Assembly: GCA_017961325.1 (NCBI GenBank)
Contig: JAGCXM010000011.1
Coordinates: forward strand, 62,001-126,000
Direction: 5' to 3'
DNA: 64,000 bases
From: a bacterium
GTDB lineage: Bacteria > UBP6 > UBA1177
The stretch's first letter is position 1. The number at the start of each line of letters is the position of its first letter. The notes below the pieces were generated by a model. That model was not told where the DNA came from. It was given only the letters and a program-made list of their open reading frames with translations, and made no database searches. The translations under genes were made by a program, and so were the position numbers. Shown here piece after piece: positions 34,119 to 43,278 of the stretch.

Positions 34119-34808
34119 TTAGAATTCCGAGACTTCGAATCCTGCGGGGATGCTCGCTTTGAAATCCTTTTTGTCGAGAGCAGGATTTCGTTTGATGTCG
34201 CTGAAAGTGAACTGGTTTATGTTTTTAAGCTGGTCGATGATGATTACGCTGTCGATTTCGTTGTTTATCGCGGTGATGAAGATGTATTTCACGTTTGCGA
34301 TCGTCGTTTTCGGGGTGAGCTTGAGCATTTTAGAACCGTCTTTTATCACCATTCCGGTCTTTTTTGCCTTTTCGATCGTCGCCGTTGAATCGCCGATCGT
34401 GAATTTCTTGCCGACTTCGTCAAGACCTTTGAGGAAAGAGAGGTATTCCGCCGCTTCGTTTGCCGATTTCTTGACCATCGCGCTCTTTTTTTCAAGATAG
34501 AGAAGGGTTGTTTTTTCGGAATCGACGAAAGTCTGCTCTATCATTTTCCCGCCGGAGAAAGTGTCCATTCTGATGTCGCTTGGAGCGATGAAAAGTATCG
34601 TTCCGTTGTCATGGCTTTTCTTTTTGGTGGAACTCTGGGTGAAAACGCGTTCGTACTTCGCCGAAAAACTTTTGAGGCCGTTGTATTGCCCGAGAATCGC
34701 AGAAGCGATGTTTTCAGCTTCGTTTTTCTGATCGTTTTTCGGTGCCTCGGCTGCAAAAAGCGAGGAAAGCGAGAAAACCATTAAAAAAAGAATTTTTGTT
34801 AATTTCAT
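34119..34808 (-). CDS. LolA-like periplasmic lipoprotein carrier
   Basis: LolA shuttles lipoproteins from the inner to the outer membrane. A signal peptide (cleavage after SSLFA, about residue 19) is followed by the LolA fold: ILGQYNGLKSFSAKYERVFTQ at the start, GTILFIAPSDIRMDTFSG, and the closing FTFSDIKRNPALDKKDFKA, a LolA hallmark region. 229 aa is normal. AGGAG precedes the start. It sits 12 nt after one lipoprotein gene and just upstream of the M16 peptidase gene, a sensible context for lipoprotein handling. Confidence 0.85.
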   Translation of the reverse strand: MKLTKILFLMVFSLSSLFAAEAPKNDQKNEAENIASAILGQYNGLKSFSAKYERVFTQSSTKKKSHDNGTILFIAPSDIRMDTFSGGKMIEQTFVDSEKTTLLYLEKKSAMVKKSANEAAEYLSFLKGLDEVGKKFTIGDSTATIEKAKKTGMVIKDGSKMLKLTPKTTIANVKYIFITAINNEIDSVIIIDQLKNINQFTFSDIKRNPALDKKDFKASIPAGFEVSEF

Positions 34809-34820
34809 TGCAAGCTCCTG

Positions 34821-36473
34821 TTATTTGTAAACTTGTTCTACAGTGTCGTTATACATGTCGTATTCGATGAATCTTCTTGTTAAAGATGAAAATCCCAAAA
34901 ATGTCAGTAGTGCCGGATTTTGCATTTCTGTAAGTATGTCCGCCGACGAAAAACCGACGAACGGAACGCTCTGTCTGATCGAAATATAGAACGATGTTTC
35001 AGGTTCTGTCTCAAAATCGTCGTCTGAACGGCGGATGACTATCGAAATGTAATCGTCTTCAAAGGATTTTGTCTCTCCGGAATCGCCGCTTTTCAGCTCT
35101 TTTGCCGTTCCCGCAAAGACTTTTTCACCGAATGTTTCGCGTGTTACAGTGTAAGTTCCTTTCTCAAAAGTCCCGTCGTCAGAAAGCCCTTCGTAAACGA
35201 ACCGGTATGTGACAGGCGAAGTCAGGCCCCGTATCACGTCGACCGATTCGATGAACGGAGCGTTTTCGTAAGTCGTTTCGCTGTTTTTGGGATACGAAAT
35301 GTGGGATGCTGACAGGTATGGTCTCATTTCAAGCTCGTAGGTCGACGAAGCTTTCGGATCAAAAGGTGCGACAAGCCAGCTCGAAGCCGTGAAATCATAC
35401 GCCCTGACGTATCCGTTTTCCATTCCTATCCAGATTATGTCATGATCCGTGGCTTCGACTGTTTCCCACGAGGATGAAACGGAGATGTTTGCATCGGAAA
35501 GCGCGTCCTTTTCCTCATCTGTGAGACTTTTGTTGAAAACCTGAATCTTTTCGGCTATTTTTTCGTCATCGAACCTTCTGTATTTGTAGTCCTTGCCGTA
35601 ATAAAACGCGTTGACGGTCGAAATATTGAAGCCTTCAGGGGTTTCAAGCGTATTCAGCTGATTGAGTTCGTAATCAAAAATTCCGAGCCTGTTGTCCTTG
35701 AAAAAAGCAAGCCTACCGCCCTGTATTTTGACCATTTTCCCTTCTTTGTAATCGTCAAGAACGGCAGCTTCTTCGGTCGAAAGCTCCTTGTCAGCTTTGT
35801 AGATTTTTCCGGTGAATTCGTCGAAAAGATAGATATATTCTCCGATAACCGCTATTTCCGAAACGGGGAAATCAACTTCCGCAGTGTCTCCCTGACCTTC
35901 AAGGTCGACAAAACCGATGTAAAATTTCTCAAAATCCGATCCGGAAAAGAAAAAGCCTTCCTTGTTGAAACTTTTTACTTTTTCAGGGTAGAAATCGAGC
36001 AGAAAACTGCGGTTGAAGTCTTTTTCGTGTTCGATTTCGTTGTTGAATTTTCTGAAAACGATCCTTCCCTTGTGCGGAGCGAGCCGCATAGCCTCCTTTT
36101 CGTTGTCTTTCCAGTGGTCTGCCGTTACCTGACCGGTGGATGCCGTCGCGGTAACCGCCTCGCCGTCAACGATGATGTGGGCGATCGAAACGCCGGTTCC
36201 TCCGACATAAACCCCCTTTTTCTTGTCGCGTTTGTCCTTCAGTTTTTTGTCTATTTTTTGCATGCAGCCGCTTATTTTTTTTATTCTCGCGCCGTATTTC
36301 TTAGTGTTGTCAACGACAAAAGTCGCATATGAAGAATTACCGTTTCTGCATATCGTGCTGCCGACGGTCGTGAAAGCGGCAGGTCTTTCAAAGAAATAGT
36401 CTGAACCGCTTTTGTCGCAAGCGCAAAGTGCGCAGAACAGGACAATTACGGAGAAAAATTTCAACAATCTCAT
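34821..36473 (-). CDS. Lipoprotein of unknown function (550 aa)
   Basis: Lipobox LCAC gives Cys19, with Asp at +2 (CDKS), a residue that favours inner-membrane retention in enterobacteria. The body is beta-rich with propeller-like strands (EIAVIGEYIYLFDEFTGKIYK and HDIIWIGMENGYVRAYDF) and matches no enzyme. The start overlaps the preceding gene's stop by 4 nt (ATGA), with CGGAG upstream, so the two lipoproteins are translated together and may form a complex. Function not recognised. Confidence 0.72.
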   Translation of the reverse strand: MRLLKFFSVIVLFCALCACDKSGSDYFFERPAAFTTVGSTICRNGNSSYATFVVDNTKKYGARIKKISGCMQKIDKKLKDKRDKKKGVYVGGTGVSIAHIIVDGEAVTATASTGQVTADHWKDNEKEAMRLAPHKGRIVFRKFNNEIEHEKDFNRSFLLDFYPEKVKSFNKEGFFFSGSDFEKFYIGFVDLEGQGDTAEVDFPVSEIAVIGEYIYLFDEFTGKIYKADKELSTEEAAVLDDYKEGKMVKIQGGRLAFFKDNRLGIFDYELNQLNTLETPEGFNISTVNAFYYGKDYKYRRFDDEKIAEKIQVFNKSLTDEEKDALSDANISVSSSWETVEATDHDIIWIGMENGYVRAYDFTASSWLVAPFDPKASSTYELEMRPYLSASHISYPKNSETTYENAPFIESVDVIRGLTSPVTYRFVYEGLSDDGTFEKGTYTVTRETFGEKVFAGTAKELKSGDSGETKSFEDDYISIVIRRSDDDFETEPETSFYISIRQSVPFVGFSSADILTEMQNPALLTFLGFSSLTRRFIEYDMYNDTVEQVYK

Positions 36474-37771
36474 TCAAGAACTCCGATTTTTTCAACAATC
36501 TGTTCTGACGCTAAATCTATTTTATAAATATAGACCCTGTCGTTCTGGAAACACGAAACGAAAAGATAACCGCTTGTATTTCCTAAATTTTTTGCATAAA
36601 GCTGATAAGGTTTGCAATCTTTTTCGTCGTCTTTGTATGAGATTTCGTCACGAATGCTGTTTCTTGCCGAATCTATCATTATCACTTTTTCATCGTTCGG
36701 AACCGATACGAAAATCAGATCTCCGATTCGTCCGCCGGCCTTTGTTCCGCTGGTGCTGCCGTCAGCGGTATCAGAATCGTCGGCGTCCTCGGAATCGTCA
36801 AGGACATCGGAATCGTCAGCGTCATCGGAATTATCCGAATCATCGGAAGTTTCGGTGCTGTATGCGAAAACCGCCATTTCGCCGAGGTTGCCGCTTAAAG
36901 CCAGGGTGTTTACCGTTTCCAGCGAGTTGTTCTCAAGTTTGAGCGTCACAATCTGCGGAGCGGTGTCTTCCTCGGAAGCATTGGTGTATGGATCTTCGCT
37001 GCCGGTATTCTGGAATGCTGCATAGAAAAGCTTTCCGTCACCCGAGTGTTTCATCGACCGGACGTCGTAGCCTTTCGTCGGCAGATCAATCGGAATTTCT
37101 TTGACGGCTACAACGAAATCATCCAAGGTTTCTTTGGCTTCGATAAGTGAAATATTGCCTGAACTCTTGTGAGAGGCGAGAAAGTAATCGGAGTTGGCGT
37201 CATAAAGAATTTCTGTTACGCCGTATTTCAGCTTTGCTGTTTTTATTACTTCCCATTTTTGAGTGTCGATTACGGAAAGTTCGCCGTTTAGGACGTGGGT
37301 TACAAGAAGCTTTGATTCGTCCGCATTTAAAGTCAGCGCATAAGGTTCCTTTTTTGTTTTGAGAATTTCGGGATAGTCGCCTTTTGTCCCCTCTTCGTAT
37401 TGAATTTTGTAAGAACCCGGTTTTCCTGATATTTTTGCTTTTACGACGCCGTTTTTGTCACGTGTTGTTATGAAAACTGATTTTTCGTCAGACGAAACCG
37501 TCATTTTTCCGGAAATTGACGGAACAAGCAGTGATTCCTGAAAAACCGGATCGCCTTCGTCGTCAAACCGCATAAGAACCAGTTCGCCGAAGTCATATTT
37601 CCGGTTCATGTTGCTGCTGAGATATAGAAATGTTCTGCCGTCGTTGAAAAGATAAAAATCGGTGACGCGGTTTACGAGAGTTTCAGGCGGGTAAATCAGC
37701 TTTGATTCAGAATCGCACGACGCTGAAAATAAAACGAAAAACACTAAAAGTAGAGGAAAAAGCCTTTTCAT
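36470..37771 (-). CDS. Lipoprotein with YVTN/YncE-like propeller and Asp/Ser insert
   Basis: Lipobox SASC gives Cys19 with Asp at +2. A seven-blade-type propeller is suggested by repeats such as YALTLNADESKLLVTHV, ELSVIDTQKWEVIKTAKL and MIDSARNSIRDEI. A low-complexity Asp/Ser/Ala loop (about residues 305-340) interrupts it. GGAGGCGGAAATG gives the start. It follows the acyltransferase by 11 nt and overlaps the next lipoprotein by 4 nt. A ligand-binding or scaffolding role is likely; no catalysis is indicated. Confidence 0.75.
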   Translation of the reverse strand: MKRLFPLLLVFFVLFSASCDSESKLIYPPETLVNRVTDFYLFNDGRTFLYLSSNMNRKYDFGELVLMRFDDEGDPVFQESLLVPSISGKMTVSSDEKSVFITTRDKNGVVKAKISGKPGSYKIQYEEGTKGDYPEILKTKKEPYALTLNADESKLLVTHVLNGELSVIDTQKWEVIKTAKLKYGVTEILYDANSDYFLASHKSSGNISLIEAKETLDDFVVAVKEIPIDLPTKGYDVRSMKHSGDGKLFYAAFQNTGSEDPYTNASEEDTAPQIVTLKLENNSLETVNTLALSGNLGEMAVFAYSTETSDDSDNSDDADDSDVLDDSEDADDSDTADGSTSGTKAGGRIGDLIFVSVPNDEKVIMIDSARNSIRDEISYKDDEKDCKPYQLYAKNLGNTSGYLFVSCFQNDRVYIYKIDLASEQIVEKIGVLE

Positions 37772-37782
37772 TTCCGCCTCCG

Positions 37783-38688
37783 CTATTTATAGACGCCGCG
37801 AAGATCTTCCGGATGAAGAGCAGCGACCTTTCTTCCGAGATAATCCATAAAAACCTGTTTTATGCCTTGGGCTTCGCCTATTTTGTTAATAATGTCGGAT
37901 ACATATTCGGCTTCGCCGACGTTTATTCTGATGTCTGCCGTATGGAGCACGCCTTGCGAAACGGGAAGTAATTTTTCACCGCCGAGTATTGAAACGGGCT
38001 GAACGAGAACATTTTCGTCAGTGTCGATCATTCTGTAGACGCCGGCAAGGAAGTGATCCATTTTGCCGTCACGGCTTCTTTTGCCTTCAGGGAAGACGAG
38101 AAAGATTTTTACACGCGCTTTGATGTCTTCAACGACTTTTGCCGCGGCACGCGCGATAACGCGTATCGGATAGGCTACCGGAACCGTCGCAACCGTCTGC
38201 GACTGGGCGATCAGCAGCGAGTTGAAGTGCATGCTTGCGAATTTTCTGACCGGATGCGAAAAAACTTTCGGTCCGGCGATTACGGCAAGGTCTCCGCCGA
38301 AACCGTTTTTCGAAAAGTTGTCATCGAAAACTGTCGCGAAAATGTTCGCATCAGAATAACTGACATGATTTGCGACGAAAACCAGCCTGTCGGCCCCGCC
38401 GTCTGCCAGAATTTTCAGTGCGGCATCTATATTTTCAGTGCCCGTTATGTCGAATTTCAGCATTTTGTTGAGAATCAGGTGCATGATTTCCCTGACAAAA
38501 ACCGAGCCTTCGGAAAATCCCCAGTCAATGCCGGCAACTTCGTACTTTTTCAGAAAGTCGGCAATAAGGCCGTCGCTTGCGTTTTCAACGAATTTTTGAA
38601 CGGGCTGAACAAGATTTTCGGGAATCGCCTTTTCCCATCCTTCGAGAATTTTATAAAGCTGTTCTTTTTCCGACACTATTTTCTCCAT
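37783..38688 (-). CDS. PlsC-like glycerolipid acyltransferase
   Basis: The acyltransferase motifs are present: NHVSYSDANIFA (motif I, NHxSxxD), a middle GPKVFSHPVRKFASMHF block and FPEGKRSRDGKM (motif III). This family acylates glycerol-3-phosphate, lysophosphatidate or related lipids. It is a soluble-looking 301-residue protein with a helical N-terminus. ATG 38688 is preferred over TTG 38709 because the likely -10 at 38712-38717 puts transcription start at about 38705; no good ribosome site precedes either. It is first in the operon leading to lolA and M16. It could equally be a GPAT-type enzyme. Confidence 0.78.
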   Translation of the reverse strand: MEKIVSEKEQLYKILEGWEKAIPENLVQPVQKFVENASDGLIADFLKKYEVAGIDWGFSEGSVFVREIMHLILNKMLKFDITGTENIDAALKILADGGADRLVFVANHVSYSDANIFATVFDDNFSKNGFGGDLAVIAGPKVFSHPVRKFASMHFNSLLIAQSQTVATVPVAYPIRVIARAAAKVVEDIKARVKIFLVFPEGKRSRDGKMDHFLAGVYRMIDTDENVLVQPVSILGGEKLLPVSQGVLHTADIRINVGEAEYVSDIINKIGEAQGIKQVFMDYLGRKVAALHPEDLRGVYK

Positions 38689-38711
38689 GTCAACAAATAA
38701 AAGCCGCAATT

Positions 38712-38738
38712 TTTATATGAAGCGCGTTTAAAAATCAA
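38712..38738 (-). promoter_or_regulatory. Possible promoter of the acyltransferase-LolA-M16 operon
   Basis: On the minus strand, TTGATT (38733-38738), 15 nt and TATAAA (38712-38717). The transcript leader would be only about 17 nt. Confidence 0.4.
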
Positions 38739-38810
38739 GAAATACTTTCTTTTCCGGCAGTTTGTCACTCTTGTTTTTTGCCCTTATTTGCGTGTCGATT
38801 CAAAAAAAAG

Positions 38811-38838
38811 TTGCTTTTTGGGCAAAAATGTCTATAAT
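38811..38838 (+). promoter_or_regulatory. Putative promoter of rpmB
   Basis: TTGCTT (38811-38816), 16 nt and a perfect TATAAT (38833-38838), then AACCG and CGTTTTTTTG. Strong fit to the recurrent pattern. Confidence 0.7.
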
Positions 38839-38881
38839 AACCGCGTTTTTTTGTTTGTTGTCTATTTTTATGGAGAAAGCC

Positions 38882-39073
38882 ATGTCACGCAAATGTGAAA
38901 TATGCGGAAAAAAACCTTTGTTCGGTCACAATGTAAGCCACTCGAACAACAGAACGCAAAAAATTCAGAATCCCAATATTCAGAAGGTTAAAATCGTTGA
39001 GAACGGTTCGGTAAAAACAGTTACCGTCTGCTCGCGCTGCCTTCGTTCCGGCAAAGTTCAAAAAGCTGTTTAA
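38882..39073 (+). CDS. rpmB: 50S ribosomal protein L28 (zinc-ribbon form)
   Basis: 63 residues beginning MSRKCEICGKKP, with the second Cys pair in VCSRCLRSGKV, i.e. the four-Cys (C+) L28. The HNVSHSNNRTQK segment is typical. The start is ATG 38882 after GGAGAAAG; longer in-frame starts lie upstream of the transcription start. It leads a block with yceD, rpmF and plsX. Confidence 0.95.
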   Translation: MSRKCEICGKKPLFGHNVSHSNNRTQKIQNPNIQKVKIVENGSVKTVTVCSRCLRSGKVQKAV

Positions 39074-39096
39074 ACAATTTTTCATCTGTTTTTCCC

Positions 39097-39534
39097 ATGT
39101 TGCTCTATCTTAACGAAATCACTGAATCCAAAGTCGTAAAAAACGTCGAATACGTGATTGCCGGCGACGAGTTCGGAGAGAGCGCAAAGGTGAAAAACGT
39201 CGCGCTCAAAGTTGAATTTTACCGCGCAGCCGAAGCGGTTTCACTCAGATTTTTCGGCAATGCGACCGTTCAGACCGTGTGCGACAGATGCCTTACTGAT
39301 CTTGAACTTGAAATGGATATTGACGAAAATTACTATCTTTTTCCCGAAAATACGCCGGATGTCGACTATTTTTATTCAGGTGAAGAGATAGAACTTGACG
39401 GTTTTGTCAGAGAAACACTTGTTATGAACATGCCGGGGAAAGTGCTTTGCAGCGAGGATTGCAAAGGACTGTGTCCGAAGTGCGGCGCAGACCTCAACCA
39501 GGGAGATTGCGGCTGCAGGGATTCCGGCGAATAA
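39097..39534 (+). CDS. yceD: YceD/DUF177 protein
   Basis: A 145-residue protein of the YceD family, almost always encoded just before rpmF and linked to 23S rRNA or ribosome assembly. It shows the VCDRCLTDLE Cys pair in the middle and a C-terminal CSEDCKGLCPKCGADLN cluster that would bind zinc. No good ribosome site precedes the ATG; translation may be helped by the short 23-nt gap from rpmB. Confidence 0.88.
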   Translation: MLLYLNEITESKVVKNVEYVIAGDEFGESAKVKNVALKVEFYRAAEAVSLRFFGNATVQTVCDRCLTDLELEMDIDENYYLFPENTPDVDYFYSGEEIELDGFVRETLVMNMPGKVLCSEDCKGLCPKCGADLNQGDCGCRDSGE

Positions 39535-39556
39535 ACTGTAAAATTAGGAGGATACG

Positions 39557-39739
39557 ATGGTTCCAAAGAGAAAACACTGTTCAGCTCGTTCGAAAAAAAG
39601 AAGAGGCGGACACCTTAAATCAAACCCGATGACCACGATAGCTTGTCCGAAATGCGGCGAACCGATGCTTCCGCATCGCATTTGTCCGAGCTGCGGCAAC
39701 TATAAGGGTAAAGAGATAATCTCCGTTTCCGAACAATAA
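39557..39739 (+). CDS. rpmF: 50S ribosomal protein L32
   Basis: 60 residues: MVPKRKHCSARSKKRR followed by the zinc ribbon ACPKCGEPMLPHRICPSCG. Both Cys pairs are kept, so this is the zinc form. The ribosome site is TTAGGAGG. It lies between yceD and plsX, the conserved gene order across bacteria. Confidence 0.96.
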   Translation: MVPKRKHCSARSKKRRGGHLKSNPMTTIACPKCGEPMLPHRICPSCGNYKGKEIISVSEQ

Positions 39740-39746
39740 TTAAAAG

Positions 39747-40760
39747 ATGACATCAACTGTCATTGTTGATGCTATGGGTGGGGACAACGCTCCTGTTGTT
39801 CCCGTTTTTTCATCTCTTGAAGTCTGCAGTGAAAATCCTGACATAAAAATTCTGCTTGTCGGTTCTGAAAGTCTTGTCAGAGAACAGACCGGTCAGGCGA
39901 AAATACCGGATAATCTGGAAATCGTCGATGCGGGTGAAAACATAACGATGGATGATTCTCCTGCCTCGGCGTTCCGCAGGAAAGGAAACTCTTCAATTCA
40001 CATCGGGATGGATCTTCTGGTTGAAGGGAAGGGTGACGCCTTTTTTTCGGCGGGAAACACCGGTGCCATCGTGACGGCTGCATACTTCAAAAGCGGCGTT
40101 ATCCCGAACATAACGCGACCGGCTCTGGCAACAAGCTATCCTTCCGTCGACAAGCACAAACTCATAATTCTGGATTTGGGGGCTACTATCGATCCTAAAT
40201 CGGAAAACCTTTTTGATTTCGGTGTGTTGGGTGAGGCCTACCGCTTTTTTATGACGGGACTTGAAGACTCCAGAATTTCTATTCTTAACGTCGGCACGGA
40301 AGAAAACAAAGGAAATAAAAAACTTGTTGAAGCTGCTGAAATGATTAAGGAATCAACGCTTAATTACAACGGCTTCATAGAAAGCAACATCCTTTTTTCG
40401 CATCCTGAAACCGATGTCGTAGTAACTGATGCTTTCACAGGAAATGTCGCCCTTAAAACGGTTGAAGGGCTTGCCGAAACGATTTCGCAGCTGATCAAGG
40501 CGAAGATCGCGCCGTCACAGCTCCCTAAAATCCAGACTTTTCTTTTCAACAGAATCTTCGGTGAAGTTTTCAGAATGTTTCAGTACAACCTTTACGGCAC
40601 GGCGTTTCTGCTCGGCATGAATCATTTTATCGGCATAGGCCACGGCAGAAGCGACAAAAAGGCGTTCAAAAACGCGATTTTGAGGTTGAAAAGATATTCC
40701 GAACGCAATTTTACTAAAAAAATCGCCGACAGGGTTCAGGCGGTAAAAAAGAGTTCCTAA
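39747..40760 (+). CDS. plsX: Phosphate acyltransferase PlsX
   Basis: PlsX makes acyl-phosphate from acyl-ACP for phosphatidate synthesis. Diagnostic segments are VDAMGGDNAP at the N-terminus, FSAGNTGAIVTAAYF, LDLGATIDPKSENL and VVTDAFTGNVALKT. 337 aa is typical. It starts 7 nt after rpmF with a weak ribosome site, so translation is likely coupled. In many genomes fabH follows; here nudC does. Confidence 0.95.
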   Translation: MTSTVIVDAMGGDNAPVVPVFSSLEVCSENPDIKILLVGSESLVREQTGQAKIPDNLEIVDAGENITMDDSPASAFRRKGNSSIHIGMDLLVEGKGDAFFSAGNTGAIVTAAYFKSGVIPNITRPALATSYPSVDKHKLIILDLGATIDPKSENLFDFGVLGEAYRFFMTGLEDSRISILNVGTEENKGNKKLVEAAEMIKESTLNYNGFIESNILFSHPETDVVVTDAFTGNVALKTVEGLAETISQLIKAKIAPSQLPKIQTFLFNRIFGEVFRMFQYNLYGTAFLLGMNHFIGIGHGRSDKKAFKNAILRLKRYSERNFTKKIADRVQAVKKSS

Positions 40761-40811
40761 CTGTATTTTTGGAAAAATTATTCAATGATTTTATCTGCTT
40801 AGGATAGTAAC

Positions 40812-41636
40812 ATGATTCAGGACATAGAACCGGCCAGATTCGATATAAGTTTCAAAAACCTAAGGCCGGAAAGCCGTGATTTTGTTATGCTTTTTAACAA
40901 GAACGGTGAAATTACGGTCAAAGCGGAAGAGAACCGTCTTTTGTTCCCGGAAACAAAGGATTTGCCGGTTTCGGAACAAATCATTTACCTGTTTTCAGCG
41001 GATGAAAAACGCTACTTCCTCTCGCTAACTCAGGATGAAATTTCGCTATCAGGCTTTAGCTATCAGGGGTTGCGCCGGCTGCGCGGAACCTGTAAAAATA
41101 TTGATCTGCTTGCCGCATTCACCGCATATCACCTGTGGCGCTGGTACACGGACAACCGTTTCTGCGGAAGATGCGCCGCAGAACTTTCCTTTTCCAGGAC
41201 CGAAAGGGCTTTAGTCTGCAAAAAATGCGGAAACACCGTCTATCCGCGTATAAATCCGGCAGTCATCGTGGCAGTCACGAAAGGAGATTCGCTCCTCATC
41301 ACGCGCTACCGCAACGGTTACAACCACAACGCTCTTGTCGCAGGTTTTACCGAGATCGGCGAGACTCTGGAACAGACCGTGGCCCGCGAAGTGATGGAAG
41401 AGACCGGCATAAAAGTCAAAAATATCCGCTACTACAAATCGCAGCCGTGGGGCATCGCGCAGGATATTCTGGTCGGCTACTTCTGCGAAGCCGACGGCGA
41501 TGACGAAATCCGCCTTGATGAAAACGAACTGAAGTTTGCGCAGTGGCTCAAACGCGATGAGATCGAACTGCAGCCGGACAGCATCAGCCTGACTAACGAA
41601 ATGATGAAATTGTTTAAAGATGGGAAAAATCCCTAA
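40812..41636 (+). CDS. nudC: NAD(H) pyrophosphatase / NAD-RNA decapping Nudix hydrolase
   Basis: NudC cleaves NADH to NMNH + AMP and removes NAD caps from RNA. It has a zinc ribbon (FCGRC, then VCKKCG), the Nudix box GFTEIGETLEQTVAREVMEE plus TGI, and the NudC-specific SQPW motif (YKSQPWGIAQD). 274 aa is near the E. coli length (257). A TAGGAT site precedes the ATG. It is the last gene on the left flank of the ATPase-TOPRIM island. Confidence 0.9.
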   Translation: MIQDIEPARFDISFKNLRPESRDFVMLFNKNGEITVKAEENRLLFPETKDLPVSEQIIYLFSADEKRYFLSLTQDEISLSGFSYQGLRRLRGTCKNIDLLAAFTAYHLWRWYTDNRFCGRCAAELSFSRTERALVCKKCGNTVYPRINPAVIVAVTKGDSLLITRYRNGYNHNALVAGFTEIGETLEQTVAREVMEETGIKVKNIRYYKSQPWGIAQDILVGYFCEADGDDEIRLDENELKFAQWLKRDEIELQPDSISLTNEMMKLFKDGKNP

Positions 41637-41749
41637 ATCCAGTCTTCAAGTTCATCATTCACAAATCGTTCAAACGGAGCAATACCGTTTTTATAAACCG
41701 CGTCGAAAGTGTCATTGTTCACCGCTATTTTGTGCATGTCATGGGACAT
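41633..41749 (-). CDS. Short antisense frame, possible gene remnant (38 aa)
   Basis: A 38-codon frame (MSHDMHKIAVNNDTFDAVYK... ending FVNDELEDWI) on the minus strand in the gap between nudC and the ATPase gene, with AAGGG a few bases before the ATG. Its acidic amphipathic character recalls antitoxin-like small proteins, but I recognise no family. It may be a relic of the left edge of the acquired island, or chance. Confidence 0.25.
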   Translation of the reverse strand: MSHDMHKIAVNNDTFDAVYKNGIAPFERFVNDELEDWI

Positions 41750-41838
41750 AATTTACCCTTAACTTATGAAAATTTTCTGCAGGGGAAGATGATACAAACG
41801 TTATACAGAAACATTTTGTTCCGAAAATTGGTTTTCTG

Positions 41839-41866
41839 TTGACATTTTCGCAAAAGATACTATGCT
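41839..41866 (+). promoter_or_regulatory. Putative promoter of the ATPase-TOPRIM operon
   Basis: Perfect TTGACA (41839-41844), 16 nt and TATGCT (41861-41866), then GCGG and CGTTTTGGTT before GGAGG. A near-host-type promoter on acquired-looking genes. Confidence 0.6.
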
Positions 41867-41895
41867 GCGGCGTTTTGGTTGGAGGATCATTAAAC

Positions 41896-43278
41896 ATGAA
41901 AGATGCAACTGTAAGACTGGAAAGTATAGAAATTAAAGATTTCAAAAATGTCCGCTACGGCAAGCTGACACTGGAAAATTCAAGGAAATTCTACAATTCA
42001 AGTATTTTGGGGCTGTATGGTCAGAATGGTTCTGGTAAAACTGCTTTGATTGACGCCATTTTACTCCTTAAATTTGCTCTTGCAGGTCAACCGATGCCGT
42101 CTCAGTTCGCTGATTATGTCAATATAGATGCTTCTTTTGCCAACTTAAAATACTGCTTTAAGGTGAAAAATATTGAAATAGATGCAGAATATGATGTTGT
42201 CTATGAATTTAATATCCGTAAAGAAATAAGTGAATCTTCCCCGGGATACAGAGCTGTTATATTCGATGAAATTCTTTCATATTCTTATGAATCAAAAGAT
42301 GAAAAATTAAAACTTCAACCGATTATAAACACACGGACTAACGATGTTTTTGGTCCGGTCAGCAAATATAACGATCTTGTCGGAAGCGGTAAAGAAACTA
42401 AGGCAAGCCTGCTTGCAAATAGAAAATTTGCACATATTTCTTCAAAATCTTTCGTATTTTCAAAAGAATTGCTTGATACTCTTCACAGAAATTGCAAAGA
42501 AAAACGCCATCTCTTTCTTATTGAGAACTTGGTGTTGTATGGTAATTTCGAACTTTTTGTAATCAATACGGCAAACACCTGTATGATTACTGTCAACGGA
42601 CTTCCGTTGAACTTCAAATATGAAGAAAAGGGTGAAATATCAATCGGAAATTTCATGATTAACCTGAACGAACCGACATCGTTTTCTGAAAAACAGTTTG
42701 ATGTCGTAAAGAAGGTTATTGAAAATATGAACATTGTTCTGGCACAACTTGTCCCGGGACTGACTATAGGGATTAGAAATCTTGGAACCGAACTCTCGGA
42801 AGATGCCTCTCAAAAAATCCGAATTCAATTGGTTTCCAAAAAAAACAATAAAGAGATTCCGTTGAAATACGAGTCCGAAGGAATAAAAAAAATAATTTCT
42901 GTGCTTCAGCTGCTGATTGTTGTCTATAACAATCCGTCAGTTACGGTTGCGATTGATGAACTTGATTCCGGAATTTTTGAGTATCTTTTGGGCGAAATCC
43001 TTAGAATTATTTCGGAAAAGGGATTGGGACAGTTGATTTTCACTTCGCACAATCTCCGCCCGCTTGAAACGATTGACCGCGGCTTTATCGCATTCACAAC
43101 GACAGATCCAAAAGAACGCTATATTCGTCTTGCCAACATCAAAACCAACAATAATTTACGTGATTTTTACTATCGTGATATCGTTCTCGGCGAGCAGAGA
43201 AAACCAGTTTATGATTCTACTAACAATTATGAAATTGATTTAGCATTTATGGAAGCAGGAGAGACAAGTGGCTCGTAA
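41896..43278 (+). CDS. ABC/AAA15-type ATPase of a candidate defence pair
   Basis: 460 residues of the SMC/ABC-like AAA_15/AAA_21 class used in OLD, AbiL, PARIS and Septu systems. The N-terminus LESIEIKDFKNVRYGKLTL is the usual first strand. Walker A is GQNGSGKT (residues 42-49), an ABC-signature-like SEGIKKI precedes Walker B VAIDELD (Asp354-Glu355), and FTSHN supplies the switch His. ATG 41896 follows GGAGGATCAT; the longer frame begins inside the promoter. The next gene overlaps by 11 nt. Codon use is visibly more AT-rich than in nudC or plsX, which suggests horizontal transfer. No membrane segment is seen. Confidence 0.8.
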   Translation: MKDATVRLESIEIKDFKNVRYGKLTLENSRKFYNSSILGLYGQNGSGKTALIDAILLLKFALAGQPMPSQFADYVNIDASFANLKYCFKVKNIEIDAEYDVVYEFNIRKEISESSPGYRAVIFDEILSYSYESKDEKLKLQPIINTRTNDVFGPVSKYNDLVGSGKETKASLLANRKFAHISSKSFVFSKELLDTLHRNCKEKRHLFLIENLVLYGNFELFVINTANTCMITVNGLPLNFKYEEKGEISIGNFMINLNEPTSFSEKQFDVVKKVIENMNIVLAQLVPGLTIGIRNLGTELSEDASQKIRIQLVSKKNNKEIPLKYESEGIKKIISVLQLLIVVYNNPSVTVAIDELDSGIFEYLLGEILRIISEKGLGQLIFTSHNLRPLETIDRGFIAFTTTDPKERYIRLANIKTNNNLRDFYYRDIVLGEQRKPVYDSTNNYEIDLAFMEAGETSGS

